The notes below the pieces were generated by a model. It saw only the letters and a program-made list of their open reading frames with translations. It ran no database searches and was not told the DNA's origin. This document shows positions 1-6,839 of a stretch of DNA of 19,343 bases, in pieces (within the stretch, counting starts at the first letter, position 1; each line of letters opens with the position of its first letter). Origin of the DNA: JBEKVE01 sp049514335. Lineage in GTDB: Bacteria; Actinomycetota; Acidimicrobiia; Acidimicrobiales; UBA8190. Location: contig JBEKVE010000125.1 of the NCBI GenBank assembly GCA_049514335.1, forward strand, positions 1 through 19,343, in the 5' to 3' direction. The translations under genes and the position numbers were made by a program.

Positions 1-1541
1 TCGTGAAGCCCCTCGTCCCCCAGGCCTTCATCCAGACGGTGCGCAACGCCCTGGCCCAGCGCTCCCTGGCGGTCGAGAACCAGCGCCTGGCCGACCGCAT
101 CGAGCAGCTCCAGACGGTGGCCGCCGAGGCCACCCAGGCAGCGGAGGCGGCCCAGGCCGCAGCGGCGGCCGCAGCTGCCGCACCCCCGCCCGAGCCGGTG
201 GCGGCCCCCGAGCCGGTGGCGGCCGCACCAGCGCCGCCGCCCCCCCCGCCGGTGGCGGAGGAAGTCGTGCCCGAGCCGCCCAGCCGGGCTCTGGTCGAGG
301 ACCAGCTGGACCGGGCGCTCGCCGCCGCCCAGCGCGACAACAGCGCCCTGGCCGTGCTCTTCGTCGAGCTCGACGGATGGCAGGAGGTCAACGCCCAGTA
401 CGGGGCGCGGGTGGCCGAGCAGGTGGCCCGCGAGGTGGCGAGCCGGCTGTTGGTGTCGCGGCGCAAGAGCGACATCGTGGCCCGGGTGGGTACCGACAAG
501 TTCACGGTGGCCTGTGCCGACGTGCAGTCCGAGGCCGACGCCCTGCGCGTGGCCAGCCTGATCGTCGACGCCACGGCCCGCCCTGTGGTGGCCGACGGGG
601 TCGAGCACTGGGTCCGGGCCACGGTGGGCATCGTGGTCACCAACCCGGGTGCACCCCAGGAGAAGGCCGACGCCGTGCTCGAGAACGCCGAGCTGGCCAT
701 GTACTGGGCCCGTGACGAAGGCCGGGCCTCGCGCCTGTTCGACGCGTCGATGCGCGACCGGGTGGTGTCGCGCTACGAGATCGAGCACGGGCTCCAGAAC
801 GCCATGGACAACGGCGAATTGGCGCTGTTCTACCAGCCGGTGGTGGACCTCCACAGCGGCCAGGTGGTCGGGGCCGAGGCCCTGCTGCGCTGGCAGCGGC
901 CCGACCAGGGCGTGCTCCTGCCGGGCGAGTTCCTCGACGTGGCCGCCGAGGCGGGAATGGCCGAGACCCTCAGCCGGTGGGCCCTCGACCGTGCCCTCAC
1001 CGAGCTGGCGCTGTGGCGCGAGGCCGAGCACCTGCCCGACAACTTCCGCCTCACGCTCAACGCCTCGGGCGTGGAGCTGGCCGACGCCCACTTCGCCCAG
1101 ACCTTCGAGGAGCTCACCACCAAGCACGGCATCGCTCCCAGCATGATCAGCATCGACCTGTCGGCCGATGCGGCCCGCCAGGCGGCCGGCAGCGACGGGG
1201 CCGTCCCCCGGCTGAGCGCCATGGGCGTGCACTTCAACCTCGACGACTTCGGCGCCGGGGAGTGCAACATGGCGTGGCTGCAGGACCTGCCCGTGAACGC
1301 CCTCAAGATCGCACCGGAGTTCGTGGCCGCACTCGACTCCACCAGCAACCCGCACGGGGCGGCCATGGTGCGTGCCCTCATCGCCCTCGGCCATGAGCTG
1401 CACCTCACCATGGTGGCCGAGGGTGTGGAGACGCCCGCCCAGGCGGCGGCCCTGCGGGCCATCGGCTGCGAGCTGGCCCAGGGCTACCACCTCGGTCACC
1501 CGGGGCCGCGCGAGCAGGTGTGGGCGGTCCGGCAGGGGTAG
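1..1541 (+). CDS. Receiver-GGDEF-EAL protein, 5' end cut off, degenerate active sites
   Basis: The frame is open from the window edge, so the true start lies upstream. Numbering below counts from the GTG at 3. The first residues (V-K-P-L followed by an amphipathic helix) look like the end of a response-regulator receiver domain. They are followed by an Ala/Pro-rich linker (about 40-95), a GGDEF domain (about 96-247) and an EAL domain (about 258-505). Such proteins normally make or degrade cyclic di-GMP. Here the GGDEF signature reads GTDKF (163-167), which should abolish cyclase activity. The EAL domain keeps E292-A-L, N353, DDFG (414-417), K435 and AEGVE (472-476). It has lost the ExxTE-type acidic pair (IDLSAD, 384-389) and reads KIA instead of KID (435-437). 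I infer a c-di-GMP sensor or protein-interaction module rather than an enzyme; weak phosphodiesterase activity is not excluded. It stops at 1541, with no gene directly downstream on this strand. Confidence 0.9.
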   Translation, partial: VKPLVPQAFIQTVRNALAQRSLAVENQRLADRIEQLQTVAAEATQAAEAAQAAAAAAAAAPPPEPVAAPEPVAAAPAPPPPPPVAEEVVPEPPSRALVEDQLDRALAAAQRDNSALAVLFVELDGWQEVNAQYGARVAEQVAREVASRLLVSRRKSDIVARVGTDKFTVACADVQSEADALRVASLIVDATARPVVADGVEHWVRATVGIVVTNPGAPQEKADAVLENAELAMYWARDEGRASRLFDASMRDRVVSRYEIEHGLQNAMDNGELALFYQPVVDLHSGQVVGAEALLRWQRPDQGVLLPGEFLDVAAEAGMAETLSRWALDRALTELALWREAEHLPDNFRLTLNASGVELADAHFAQTFEELTTKHGIAPSMISIDLSADAARQAAGSDGAVPRLSAMGVHFNLDDFGAGECNMAWLQDLPVNALKIAPEFVAALDSTSNPHGAAMVRALIALGHELHLTMVAEGVETPAQAAALRAIGCELAQGYHLGHPGPREQVWAVRQG

Positions 1542-1876
1542 CCCCGCCCGGAGACCACGGCGGTTGGCGAGCTCACCGGGGTGGGCCGCCGCGTCGCGTG
1601 GGCGCGCCGGTCCCGAGGGGCCGTCCGAGGACAGGAATTGCCAGGTCGAACCGGTGAATTCCTCAATCGTGATGATGCGCAGCCACTCCCTGAATCCGTA
1701 ACGTGACGGCAGGTGTTGCGACTGAGCGCCCTCGCGCGTCATGGTGTCGCCCGGGATGAACGCCCCGGGGGGTCGGCATCGCGCCGTGCGCAGCGCGCCA
1801 GGCAGGCCCCGGGTGACCGGGGAGGAGCGTGGCACCGATGCTCGTGACGTTGGCGCCAGATAGGGGGGACACGACG
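1542..1876. other. Intergenic region with one stem-loop, no gene seen
   Basis: This 335-base stretch separates the EAL protein from the secreted protein. Short frames exist, but none has a convincing start or protein signature. The part from about 1630 to 1710 is less GC-rich than its surroundings. It holds an imperfect inverted repeat with perfect 7-base outer arms (AGGAATT at 1633-1639 and AATTCCT at 1657-1663) and a partly paired interior. This could be a factor-independent terminator without a T-tract or an operator. A TAACGT at 1699-1704 resembles a -10 box but lacks a good -35 partner. I see no c-di-GMP or other riboswitch that I recognise. Confidence 0.5.
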
Positions 1877-2971
1877 ATGGCAGGTTCCATCCGCACGCGA
1901 CGGGGAGTCGCTACCGCAATGGCCGGTGTCATGGCCGCAGCGGCCAGCGCGGTCGTCCTGGTGGTGGCTTCGGCCACACCCGCCTTCGCAGACAGCCAGG
2001 CCTATGAGCTGTACTGCCCGGGGACCCCGGTGGGCAACATCGCCCTCAACGGCGTGGTGACGACGGGCACCATCACCCCCGCCTCCCCGGCGGCGGGCGC
2101 CACCTTCAACCTCACCAACTACCAGTCGATGGTGAGCCTGCCCACCCAGATCGTCACCGCTGCGGCGGCTCTCGGGAACTCCGCCATCAGCGGCACGGCG
2201 GCGGAGAAGATCGACGCCACGGGGGCCACCCCGGCCTCGATCGCCAGTCCGACCATCACCATCGACACGCCCATCCCGAGCCCGGTGCCCGCCACCGGCC
2301 TGGCCCTCACGCTTCCGAGCACCCCCGGCTCCATCGGGCCGTTCAAGGCCTCGGGCGGCGCCATCTCGCTCACCGTGGACCCGGCGGTCTCGCTGACCCT
2401 GAACGTGTCGGGCAGCAACCTGAGCCTCACCTGCCACCCGTACCCGAACAACACGGTGGCGACGGGCATCGTGACCACCGCCCCCTCCGGGGCGCAGGCC
2501 TCGCCCGTGATCGCCACGTCGTCGGCGGGCTCGGCTCCGGCCACCACCCCCACCACGGCGGCACCGACCACCCCCACCACGGCGGCACCGACCACCCCCA
2601 CCACGGCTCCGCCGGCCACCTCGCCGGGCAGCGGCCTGGCGTCGACCGGCCCGGGCCCGGACCTGTGGATCGTGGCGCTGGTCGGCTTCATCGTCCTCTA
2701 CCTGGGCTCGGTGTCCCTGGCCCTGGTGGAGCGTCCCCGCAGCCTGCTGCGGCGCCTGCTGCGCATGCAGCAGCCCGTGCCCGCCATGGTGAACGGCCCC
2801 GTGCCGGCCGTGGCTGTGCCCGCCCCGGTGGTGCAGAACACCCCTGTGGTGCGGCCCGCCCCGACGGCGATGCCCGAGGCACCGCACATGCGGACCTCCT
2901 ACCCACGGGCCGGTGGCTCGCAGGGCCTGTGGTTCGACGGCCTGGAGCCCGACAACCGCAACCAGACCTGA
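1877..2971 (+). CDS. Secreted Thr/Pro-rich protein with LAxTG-like motif and C-terminal membrane anchor
   Basis: I do not recognise a named family. I chose the ATG at 1877 because a G-rich ribosome-binding site (AGGGGGG, 1862-1868) precedes it at good spacing. It also puts a signal peptide at the N-terminus: RTRR, a hydrophobic Ala/Val core, then ATPAFA-DS near residues 34-41. In-frame starts at 1829 (GTG) and 1838 (ATG) would only lengthen the N-terminus. The exported part (about 40-220) is rich in Ser, Thr, Gly and Ala. It is followed by a TTPTTAAP-type repeat (223-246), LASTG (254-258), a hydrophobic segment (263-283), an Arg-rich stop-transfer (RPRSLLRRLLR) and about 70 Pro-rich residues. 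The last residues probably lie in the cytoplasm. LAxTG is the motif favoured by class E sortases, but a long tail after the anchor is unusual for a sortase substrate, so a plain membrane anchor is equally likely. The total is 364 residues. The gene is convergent with the histidine kinase. Confidence 0.8.
   Translation: MAGSIRTRRGVATAMAGVMAAAASAVVLVVASATPAFADSQAYELYCPGTPVGNIALNGVVTTGTITPASPAAGATFNLTNYQSMVSLPTQIVTAAAALGNSAISGTAAEKIDATGATPASIASPTITIDTPIPSPVPATGLALTLPSTPGSIGPFKASGGAISLTVDPAVSLTLNVSGSNLSLTCHPYPNNTVATGIVTTAPSGAQASPVIATSSAGSAPATTPTTAAPTTPTTAAPTTPTTAPPATSPGSGLASTGPGPDLWIVALVGFIVLYLGSVSLALVERPRSLLRRLLRMQQPVPAMVNGPVPAVAVPAPVVQNTPVVRPAPTAMPEAPHMRTSYPRAGGSQGLWFDGLEPDNRNQT
2543..2614 (+). 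repeat. 24-bp tandem repeat encoding TTPTTAAP
   Basis: Three 24-base units lie head to tail at 2543-2566, 2567-2590 and 2591-2614. The first two are identical and the third diverges at its end. Each unit is eight codons and stays in frame. The repeat forms a Thr/Pro-rich stalk just before the LASTG motif and membrane segment of the secreted protein. Such stalks are common wall-spanning spacers, and the copy number may vary between strains. Confidence 0.85.
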
Positions 2972-3021
2972 CGTCGGGGCGTCTCCCCTAGGCAGGGGGG
3001 CCCAGGGGAGGCGCCGACGTC
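2970..3021. terminator. Bidirectional terminator-like inverted repeat
   Basis: Two arms of about 18-20 bases pair almost completely: 2970-2989 (starting GACGTCGG, ending CTCCCCT) and 3004-3021 (starting AGGGGAGG, ending CCGACGTC). The loop is about 14 bases. The hairpin overlaps the stop codon of the secreted protein (2969-2971) and that of the histidine kinase (2990-2988), which face each other. There is no T-tract, as is usual in high-GC actinobacteria. A shared terminator for convergent genes is the simplest reading. Confidence 0.65.
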
Positions 3022-4430
3022 GGCGGTCCCGGTGACGGCGCAGGGCGCTCACCCGCTGTGGGGGCGCTCGGCAGCCACACCACCATGCGTGCCCCGCGCC
3101 CCTCGTGCACGGGCGACTCGGCGTTGACGGTGCCGCCCATGGCGGCGGCGAGCTCGGCCACCACGGCCAGCCCGAGACCGGTGCCCGACTTGCGGGCCCG
3201 GCTGCGGTCGGACGTGTAGTAGCGCTCGAAGATGTGGGGCAGCTCTTCGGGGCTGATCCCCGGGCCGTCGTCGATCACCCACAACGCGCTCCATCCGCCG
3301 GCGCGCTGACCCCCCACCTCCACGCGTGCCGTGGCGAACTTGAGGGCGTTGCCGACCAGGTTGGCCACGATCTGGCCCAGGCGGTCGGGATCGGCGTCGA
3401 CCCACAGCTCGCCCGCGCTCGAGTCGGTCACGAGCCGCACACCGGCCGCGTCGGCTTCGGGCTGGAATCCCTCGGCCACCGCCGCCATCACCTCGGCACC
3501 GTCGACGCGTTGGGGGTCGAGCGAGAACCGTCGGGCCTGGAGGCGCGCCAGGTCCAGCAGGTCCTGCACCAATCGCTCCAGGCGCCGCGCCTCGCTCCCG
3601 ATGATGCCCACGGCCCCGGCCACGTCGTCGGTGGCACCGTCGGCGATGGCGTCGGCGTAGCCGCGGATCGACGTGAGCGGTGTGCGCAGCTCGTGCGACA
3701 CCGACAGCAGGAACTCGCGCTCGAGGCCCTGGGCACGCGTCAGGTTCTCGCTCAGTGTGTTGATGGCGCGCGCCAGCTCGGCCAGCTCCGGGTCGTCGTG
3801 CCGACGCAGCGGCACGGTGGCGGCCAGGTTCCCCCCGGCGATCTGGCGCGTGGCCGCCACGGCGCGTTCGAGCGGGGCGCTGATGCGCCGGGCCAGCACC
3901 GTGGCCACCACGATGCCGGCGACGAGCACCACCCCCGCCACGAGCAGGAAGTAGCTCATGCCGTTGACCGGGCTCGACACGGTGCGGGTGACCACCAGGA
4001 CGGGCTGATCGGTGACGGGGAGCCCGTCGGCCAGCGTGGCGCGCTGGCGCAGTGTCAGGGTGAGCGGCTGGGCCACGAACACGACGTTGCCGACGTTGCC
4101 GGCCACCGTCCTCCCCTCCTGCAGGGCGGCGATGTCGATGATGGCGGGGGTGAGGGGCCGGGGGAGCGCGGCGGTGGTGGACCCGGGCCCGATCCCCACG
4201 AGCGTCAGGCGGGCGAAGGCCCCGACGTTCTGCAACGACGCCACCACGTCGATCTCGGTGAAGATCGGGTGGCTGGACATGAGGCTGCCGATGGCCTGGC
4301 CCTCGGAGGCGAGCTCGCTCTCGGCGGTGGACAGAGCGGCCCGCCGCACGAGCAGCAGGCTGCCCGCCACGGTGAGCACGAGCGTCCCGATGACCACGGC
4401 GAGGATGGCGGCGGTGATGCGACGGCGCAC
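2988..4430 (-). CDS. Membrane sensor histidine kinase (HAMP-HisKA-HATPase)
   Basis: This is the sensor kinase of a two-component pair. It autophosphorylates on His and passes the phosphate to the regulator encoded just upstream. I chose the GTG at 4430, seven bases after the regulator's stop. It gives 480 residues and places the first membrane helix at 6-28. Next come an extracytoplasmic sensor region (about 29-158), a second helix (159-181) and HAMP (about 182-232). The H-box is SHELRTPLTSIRG, with H246. The ATPase domain has the N-box (LVGNALKFA, N361), G1 (DDGPGIS, 387-393) and G2 (GTGLGLAVV, 416-424). The C-terminus is Pro-rich. No good ribosome-binding site precedes the start, so translation is probably coupled to the regulator. 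The stimulus is unknown; the sensor region matches nothing I recognise. All catalytic motifs look intact. Confidence 0.93.
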   Translation of the reverse strand: MRRRITAAILAVVIGTLVLTVAGSLLLVRRAALSTAESELASEGQAIGSLMSSHPIFTEIDVVASLQNVGAFARLTLVGIGPGSTTAALPRPLTPAIIDIAALQEGRTVAGNVGNVVFVAQPLTLTLRQRATLADGLPVTDQPVLVVTRTVSSPVNGMSYFLLVAGVVLVAGIVVATVLARRISAPLERAVAATRQIAGGNLAATVPLRRHDDPELAELARAINTLSENLTRAQGLEREFLLSVSHELRTPLTSIRGYADAIADGATDDVAGAVGIIGSEARRLERLVQDLLDLARLQARRFSLDPQRVDGAEVMAAVAEGFQPEADAAGVRLVTDSSAGELWVDADPDRLGQIVANLVGNALKFATARVEVGGQRAGGWSALWVIDDGPGISPEELPHIFERYYTSDRSRARKSGTGLGLAVVAELAAAMGGTVNAESPVHEGRGARMVVWLPSAPTAGERPAPSPGPPTSAPPLGPPA

Positions 4431-4437
4431 GGCGGTC

Positions 4438-5124
4438 TCAGCCCAGCCGGTAGCCCACGCCCCACACCGTGGTGAGGGGGAGGGCGTCACCCAGCTTCTT
4501 GCGCAGCTGCCGGACATGGACGTCCACGGTGCGCTCGTCGCCGTACCAGCCTTCGCCCCACACCCCGTCCAGGAGCTGCCGGCGTGACAGGGCCAGACCG
4601 CGGTTGGTGACGAGGTAGTGCAGCAGGTCGAACTCGCGCGTGGTGAGCGCCACGACCGACGGTCCGTGCCGGACCTCGCGCCGGCCGCTGTCGATGGCGA
4701 TGTCGCCCACCTCGAGCACGGCGTGCTCGAGGTGCGGCTCCTGCGCCGCCCCGGCGCGGCGCAGGATGGCGCGTATCCGGGCCACCAGCTCGCGCGGCGA
4801 GAAGGGCTTCGTGACGTAGTCGTCGGCGCCGAGCTCGAACCCGATCACGCGGTCCAGCTCGTCGTCGCGTGCCGTGAGCACCACCACGGGGAGGTCGCCC
4901 TCGGCCCGCAGGCGGCGGCACACGTCGAAGCCGTCGAGCCCTCCCGGGAGGCCGATGTCCACCACCACCAGCCGGGGCCGGTCGCGCGCCACGTAGGCCA
5001 GGCCGCTCTCGGCGTCCTCGGCCTGCAGCACGCGGTAGCCCTCGCGGCGCAGGTACAGCGCCACCAGGTCGGAGATGTTGCGGTCATCCTCGATGACCAC
5101 GATGGTGTCCCCGTCGCCTGCCAT
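4438..5124 (-). CDS. OmpR/PhoB-family response regulator
   Basis: This DNA-binding regulator is the partner of the adjacent kinase. I start it at the ATG at 5124. A GTG two codons upstream (5130) is possible, but the weak AGG sits at better spacing for the ATG. The 228 residues hold a receiver domain (about 7-122) with the acidic pocket E12-D13-D14, phospho-acceptor D56, T84 and K106 (TKPFSP). A winged-helix domain follows (about 135-228) with the typical TTREFDLLHYLV, an RTVDVHVRQLRKKLG recognition helix and WGVGYRLG at the end. The kinase frame begins seven bases after this stop, so the two form one operon. The region upstream, shared with trpC, carries repeated CATCACCG-like elements that could be its own binding sites. 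The regulon cannot be told from the sequence. Confidence 0.94.
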   Translation of the reverse strand: MAGDGDTIVVIEDDRNISDLVALYLRREGYRVLQAEDAESGLAYVARDRPRLVVVDIGLPGGLDGFDVCRRLRAEGDLPVVVLTARDDELDRVIGFELGADDYVTKPFSPRELVARIRAILRRAGAAQEPHLEHAVLEVGDIAIDSGRREVRHGPSVVALTTREFDLLHYLVTNRGLALSRRQLLDGVWGEGWYGDERTVDVHVRQLRKKLGDALPLTTVWGVGYRLG

Positions 5125-5188
5125 CGCCACCAGCCTGCCACCGGCTGCCCGCTGCGCACGGGGATGCCGGGCCCGCTGTGACCCCCCT

Positions 5189-5267
5189 CATGACCGCGCC
5201 GGACACCCGCTCATCACCGCGCCAAGACGAGAGCGAACCGTGATGCGGGGGTGAGGGAACGGTGATG
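5189..5267. promoter_or_regulatory. Four-copy CAT(C/G)ACCG repeat, candidate operator
   Basis: Two direct copies, CATGACCG (5189-5196) and CATCACCG (5212-5219), face two inverted copies, CCGTGATG (5238-5245) and CGGTGATG (5260-5267). Start-to-start distances are 23 bases in the first pair and 22 in the second, about two helical turns. The first pair is part of a longer imperfect direct repeat (5181-5200 versus 5204-5223, 16 of 20 bases equal). The array fills the gap between the regulator gene (minus) and trpC (plus). It may bind the regulator itself or control trpC; this is inference. Confidence 0.45.
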
Positions 5268-5294
5268 GAAAGATCCGCACCGGCGGTGGGCCGG

Positions 5295-5300
5295 TAGGCT
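5295..5300 (+). promoter_or_regulatory. -10 box (TAGGCT) of a leaderless trpC promoter
   Basis: TAGGCT fits the actinobacterial TANNNT consensus and ends eight bases before the trpC GTG at 5309. There is no ribosome-binding site between box and start, so transcription probably begins at or next to the start codon. No -35 hexamer is evident. Confidence 0.55.
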
Positions 5301-5308
5301 GACGCCCG

Positions 5309-6151
5309 GTGCCGCCCGACACCTACCTCAGCGCCATTCTCGCCTCGCACCGCGCCCGTGCCGCCGACGACCACCGCGACCTGCGGGCTCTCGTGGCCGA
5401 GGCGCAGGGTTCGGGGCCCGTCCGACCCTTCGCGTCCGCGCTGGCTTCCCCGGCGGGGGGCGAACTGGCCGTCATCGCCGAGGTGAAGAGGCGCTCACCC
5501 AGCAAGGGACCCCTCGACCCCGCCCTCGACCCCGCCGCCATGGCCGGCGACTATCAGGCGGGCGGGGCGGCGTGCCTGTCGGTGCTCACCGACGAGGAGT
5601 ACTTCGGCGGGTCGGCCGCCGACCTGGCCGCCGCACGGGGCGCCTGCTCGCTCCCGGTGCTGCGCAAGGACTTCACCGTGGCCGAGGCCGATGTGTGCGA
5701 CGCCCGTGTCATGGGAGCCGACGCGGTGTTGCTGATCGTGGCGGCGCTCGAGGACGCGCAGCTCCAGGACCTGGTGACGTTGGCCGAGGAATTGTCGCTC
5801 GACGCCCTGGTCGAGGTGCACGACGAGGCGGAGCTCGAGCGCGCCCTCGCCGCCGGAGCCGACCTGGTGGGCGTGAACCAGCGCGACCTGACCACGTTCT
5901 CGGTGGACGCCGGTCGTGCCAGGGCGCTGGCGGCCCACATTCCCTCCGAGGTCGTCGGCGTGGCCGAGTCGGGTATCAGTGGTCCCGACGACGCCCGTCG
6001 CCTGGCCGACGCCGGCTACCAGGCGGTGCTGGTGGGGGAGTCGCTCGTACGGGCCCCCGACCGCGTCGCCGCCGTGCGGGGGTTGACCGGGCACCGCATC
6101 GGGTCACGCCGTGGCGTCGCGGCCGGCGGTGCCGGCACGGCGGCGAGGTGA
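5309..6151 (+). CDS. trpC: Indole-3-glycerol phosphate synthase
   Basis: The enzyme closes the ring of carboxyphenylamino-deoxyribulose phosphate to indole-3-glycerol phosphate in tryptophan synthesis. The 280 residues cover the whole family barrel plus a short Ala/Gly-rich tail. Visible motifs are AEVKRRSPSKG (57-67, with E58 and K60), LRKDF (118-122, K120), ALVEVHDEAEL (E169), GVNQRDL (N190) and AESGISG (E220, S221). These match the catalytic and phosphate-binding set of the family. The only small oddity is Gln at 191, where Asn or Ser is usual. The start is the GTG at 5309. It has no ribosome-binding site but sits just behind a TAGGCT box. trpF begins four bases after the stop, so this is the first gene of a trpCFBA operon. 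trpE, trpG and trpD are not in the window. Confidence 0.96.
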   Translation: MPPDTYLSAILASHRARAADDHRDLRALVAEAQGSGPVRPFASALASPAGGELAVIAEVKRRSPSKGPLDPALDPAAMAGDYQAGGAACLSVLTDEEYFGGSAADLAAARGACSLPVLRKDFTVAEADVCDARVMGADAVLLIVAALEDAQLQDLVTLAEELSLDALVEVHDEAELERALAAGADLVGVNQRDLTTFSVDAGRARALAAHIPSEVVGVAESGISGPDDARRLADAGYQAVLVGESLVRAPDRVAAVRGLTGHRIGSRRGVAAGGAGTAAR

Positions 6152-6155
6152 CGCC

Positions 6156-6839
6156 GTGCTGGTGAAGATCTGCGGCATCACCTCCGAGCCCGACGCGCTG
6201 CTGGCTGTGGGTCTCGGCGCCGACGCCGTGGGCTTCGTGTTCGCGCCGTCGCCCCGTCAGGTCGCAGCCCAGGCCGTGCGGCGCATCATCGAGCGGGTAC
6301 CGCCCGAGATCCTCACCGTGGGGGTGTTCCGCAACGAGGCCCCGGGGCGCGTCGTCGACATCGTCAACAGCATCGGCCTGCGCGCCGCGCAGCTCCACGG
6401 CGACGAGTCCCCCGCCGACACGCGCTTCGTGGCCGAGCGGGTGCCGATCACCATCAAGGCGTTCCCGGCCGGTCACCCCAACATCGCCCGTATCGACGAG
6501 TACGGCGTGGAGGTCGTGCTCGTCGACGCCCAGTCGCCGGGGTCGGGCGAGGTGTTCGACTGGCGCCTGGCCGAGGGCGTGGTGGACCCCGCTCGCCTCA
6601 TCGTGTCCGGCGGACTCCACGCCGGCAACGTGGGGGACGCCATCAACCACCTGCACCCCTTCGGCGTCGACGTGAGCTCGGGGGTCGAGTCCACGCCGGG
6701 GCAAAAGGACCCCCGCAAGATGCGCGAGTTCGTGGCGGCGGCGCGACGCGCCGCGGGCGAGGCGGTGGACGGAGACGGCCTCGAGGACGAGGTCGACGAC
6801 GACGGCGAGGCACCCTTCGACTGGCAGGAGGACGCGTGA
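6156..6839 (+). CDS. trpF: Phosphoribosylanthranilate isomerase
   Basis: It catalyses the Amadori rearrangement of phosphoribosylanthranilate, the step before TrpC. I chose the GTG at 6156 because GAGGTG ends five bases upstream and the protein then begins with the family's V-K-I-C-G-I (C6). Other motifs are VGVFRN (55-60), LHGDESP (80-86), VLVDAQSPGSGEVFDW (121-136, general acid D124), IVSGGL (149-154) and VDVSSGVESTPGQKD (171-185). After the normal domain (about 200 residues) comes an unusual tail of about 25 residues that is almost all acidic. The final GTGA overlaps the trpB start. Many actinobacteria have no trpF and use the bifunctional isomerase PriA instead, so a dedicated gene is informative about the lineage. 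Confidence 0.95.
   Translation: MLVKICGITSEPDALLAVGLGADAVGFVFAPSPRQVAAQAVRRIIERVPPEILTVGVFRNEAPGRVVDIVNSIGLRAAQLHGDESPADTRFVAERVPITIKAFPAGHPNIARIDEYGVEVVLVDAQSPGSGEVFDWRLAEGVVDPARLIVSGGLHAGNVGDAINHLHPFGVDVSSGVESTPGQKDPRKMREFVAAARRAAGEAVDGDGLEDEVDDDGEAPFDWQEDA

Noticed and set aside
1542..1876. Possible c-di-GMP riboswitch downstream of the EAL gene
   Set aside because: I looked for the conserved GEMM core and its paired stems and did not find them; only a simple inverted repeat is present.
3105..4475. Open frame of 456 codons on the plus strand
   Set aside because: It is antisense to the histidine kinase, whose motifs are all intact on the minus strand.
5870..5895. Apparent active-site change in TrpC (GVNQRDL)
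   Set aside because: The catalytic Asn is the first of the usual N-N or N-S pair and is kept (N190); the Gln is at the variable second position.
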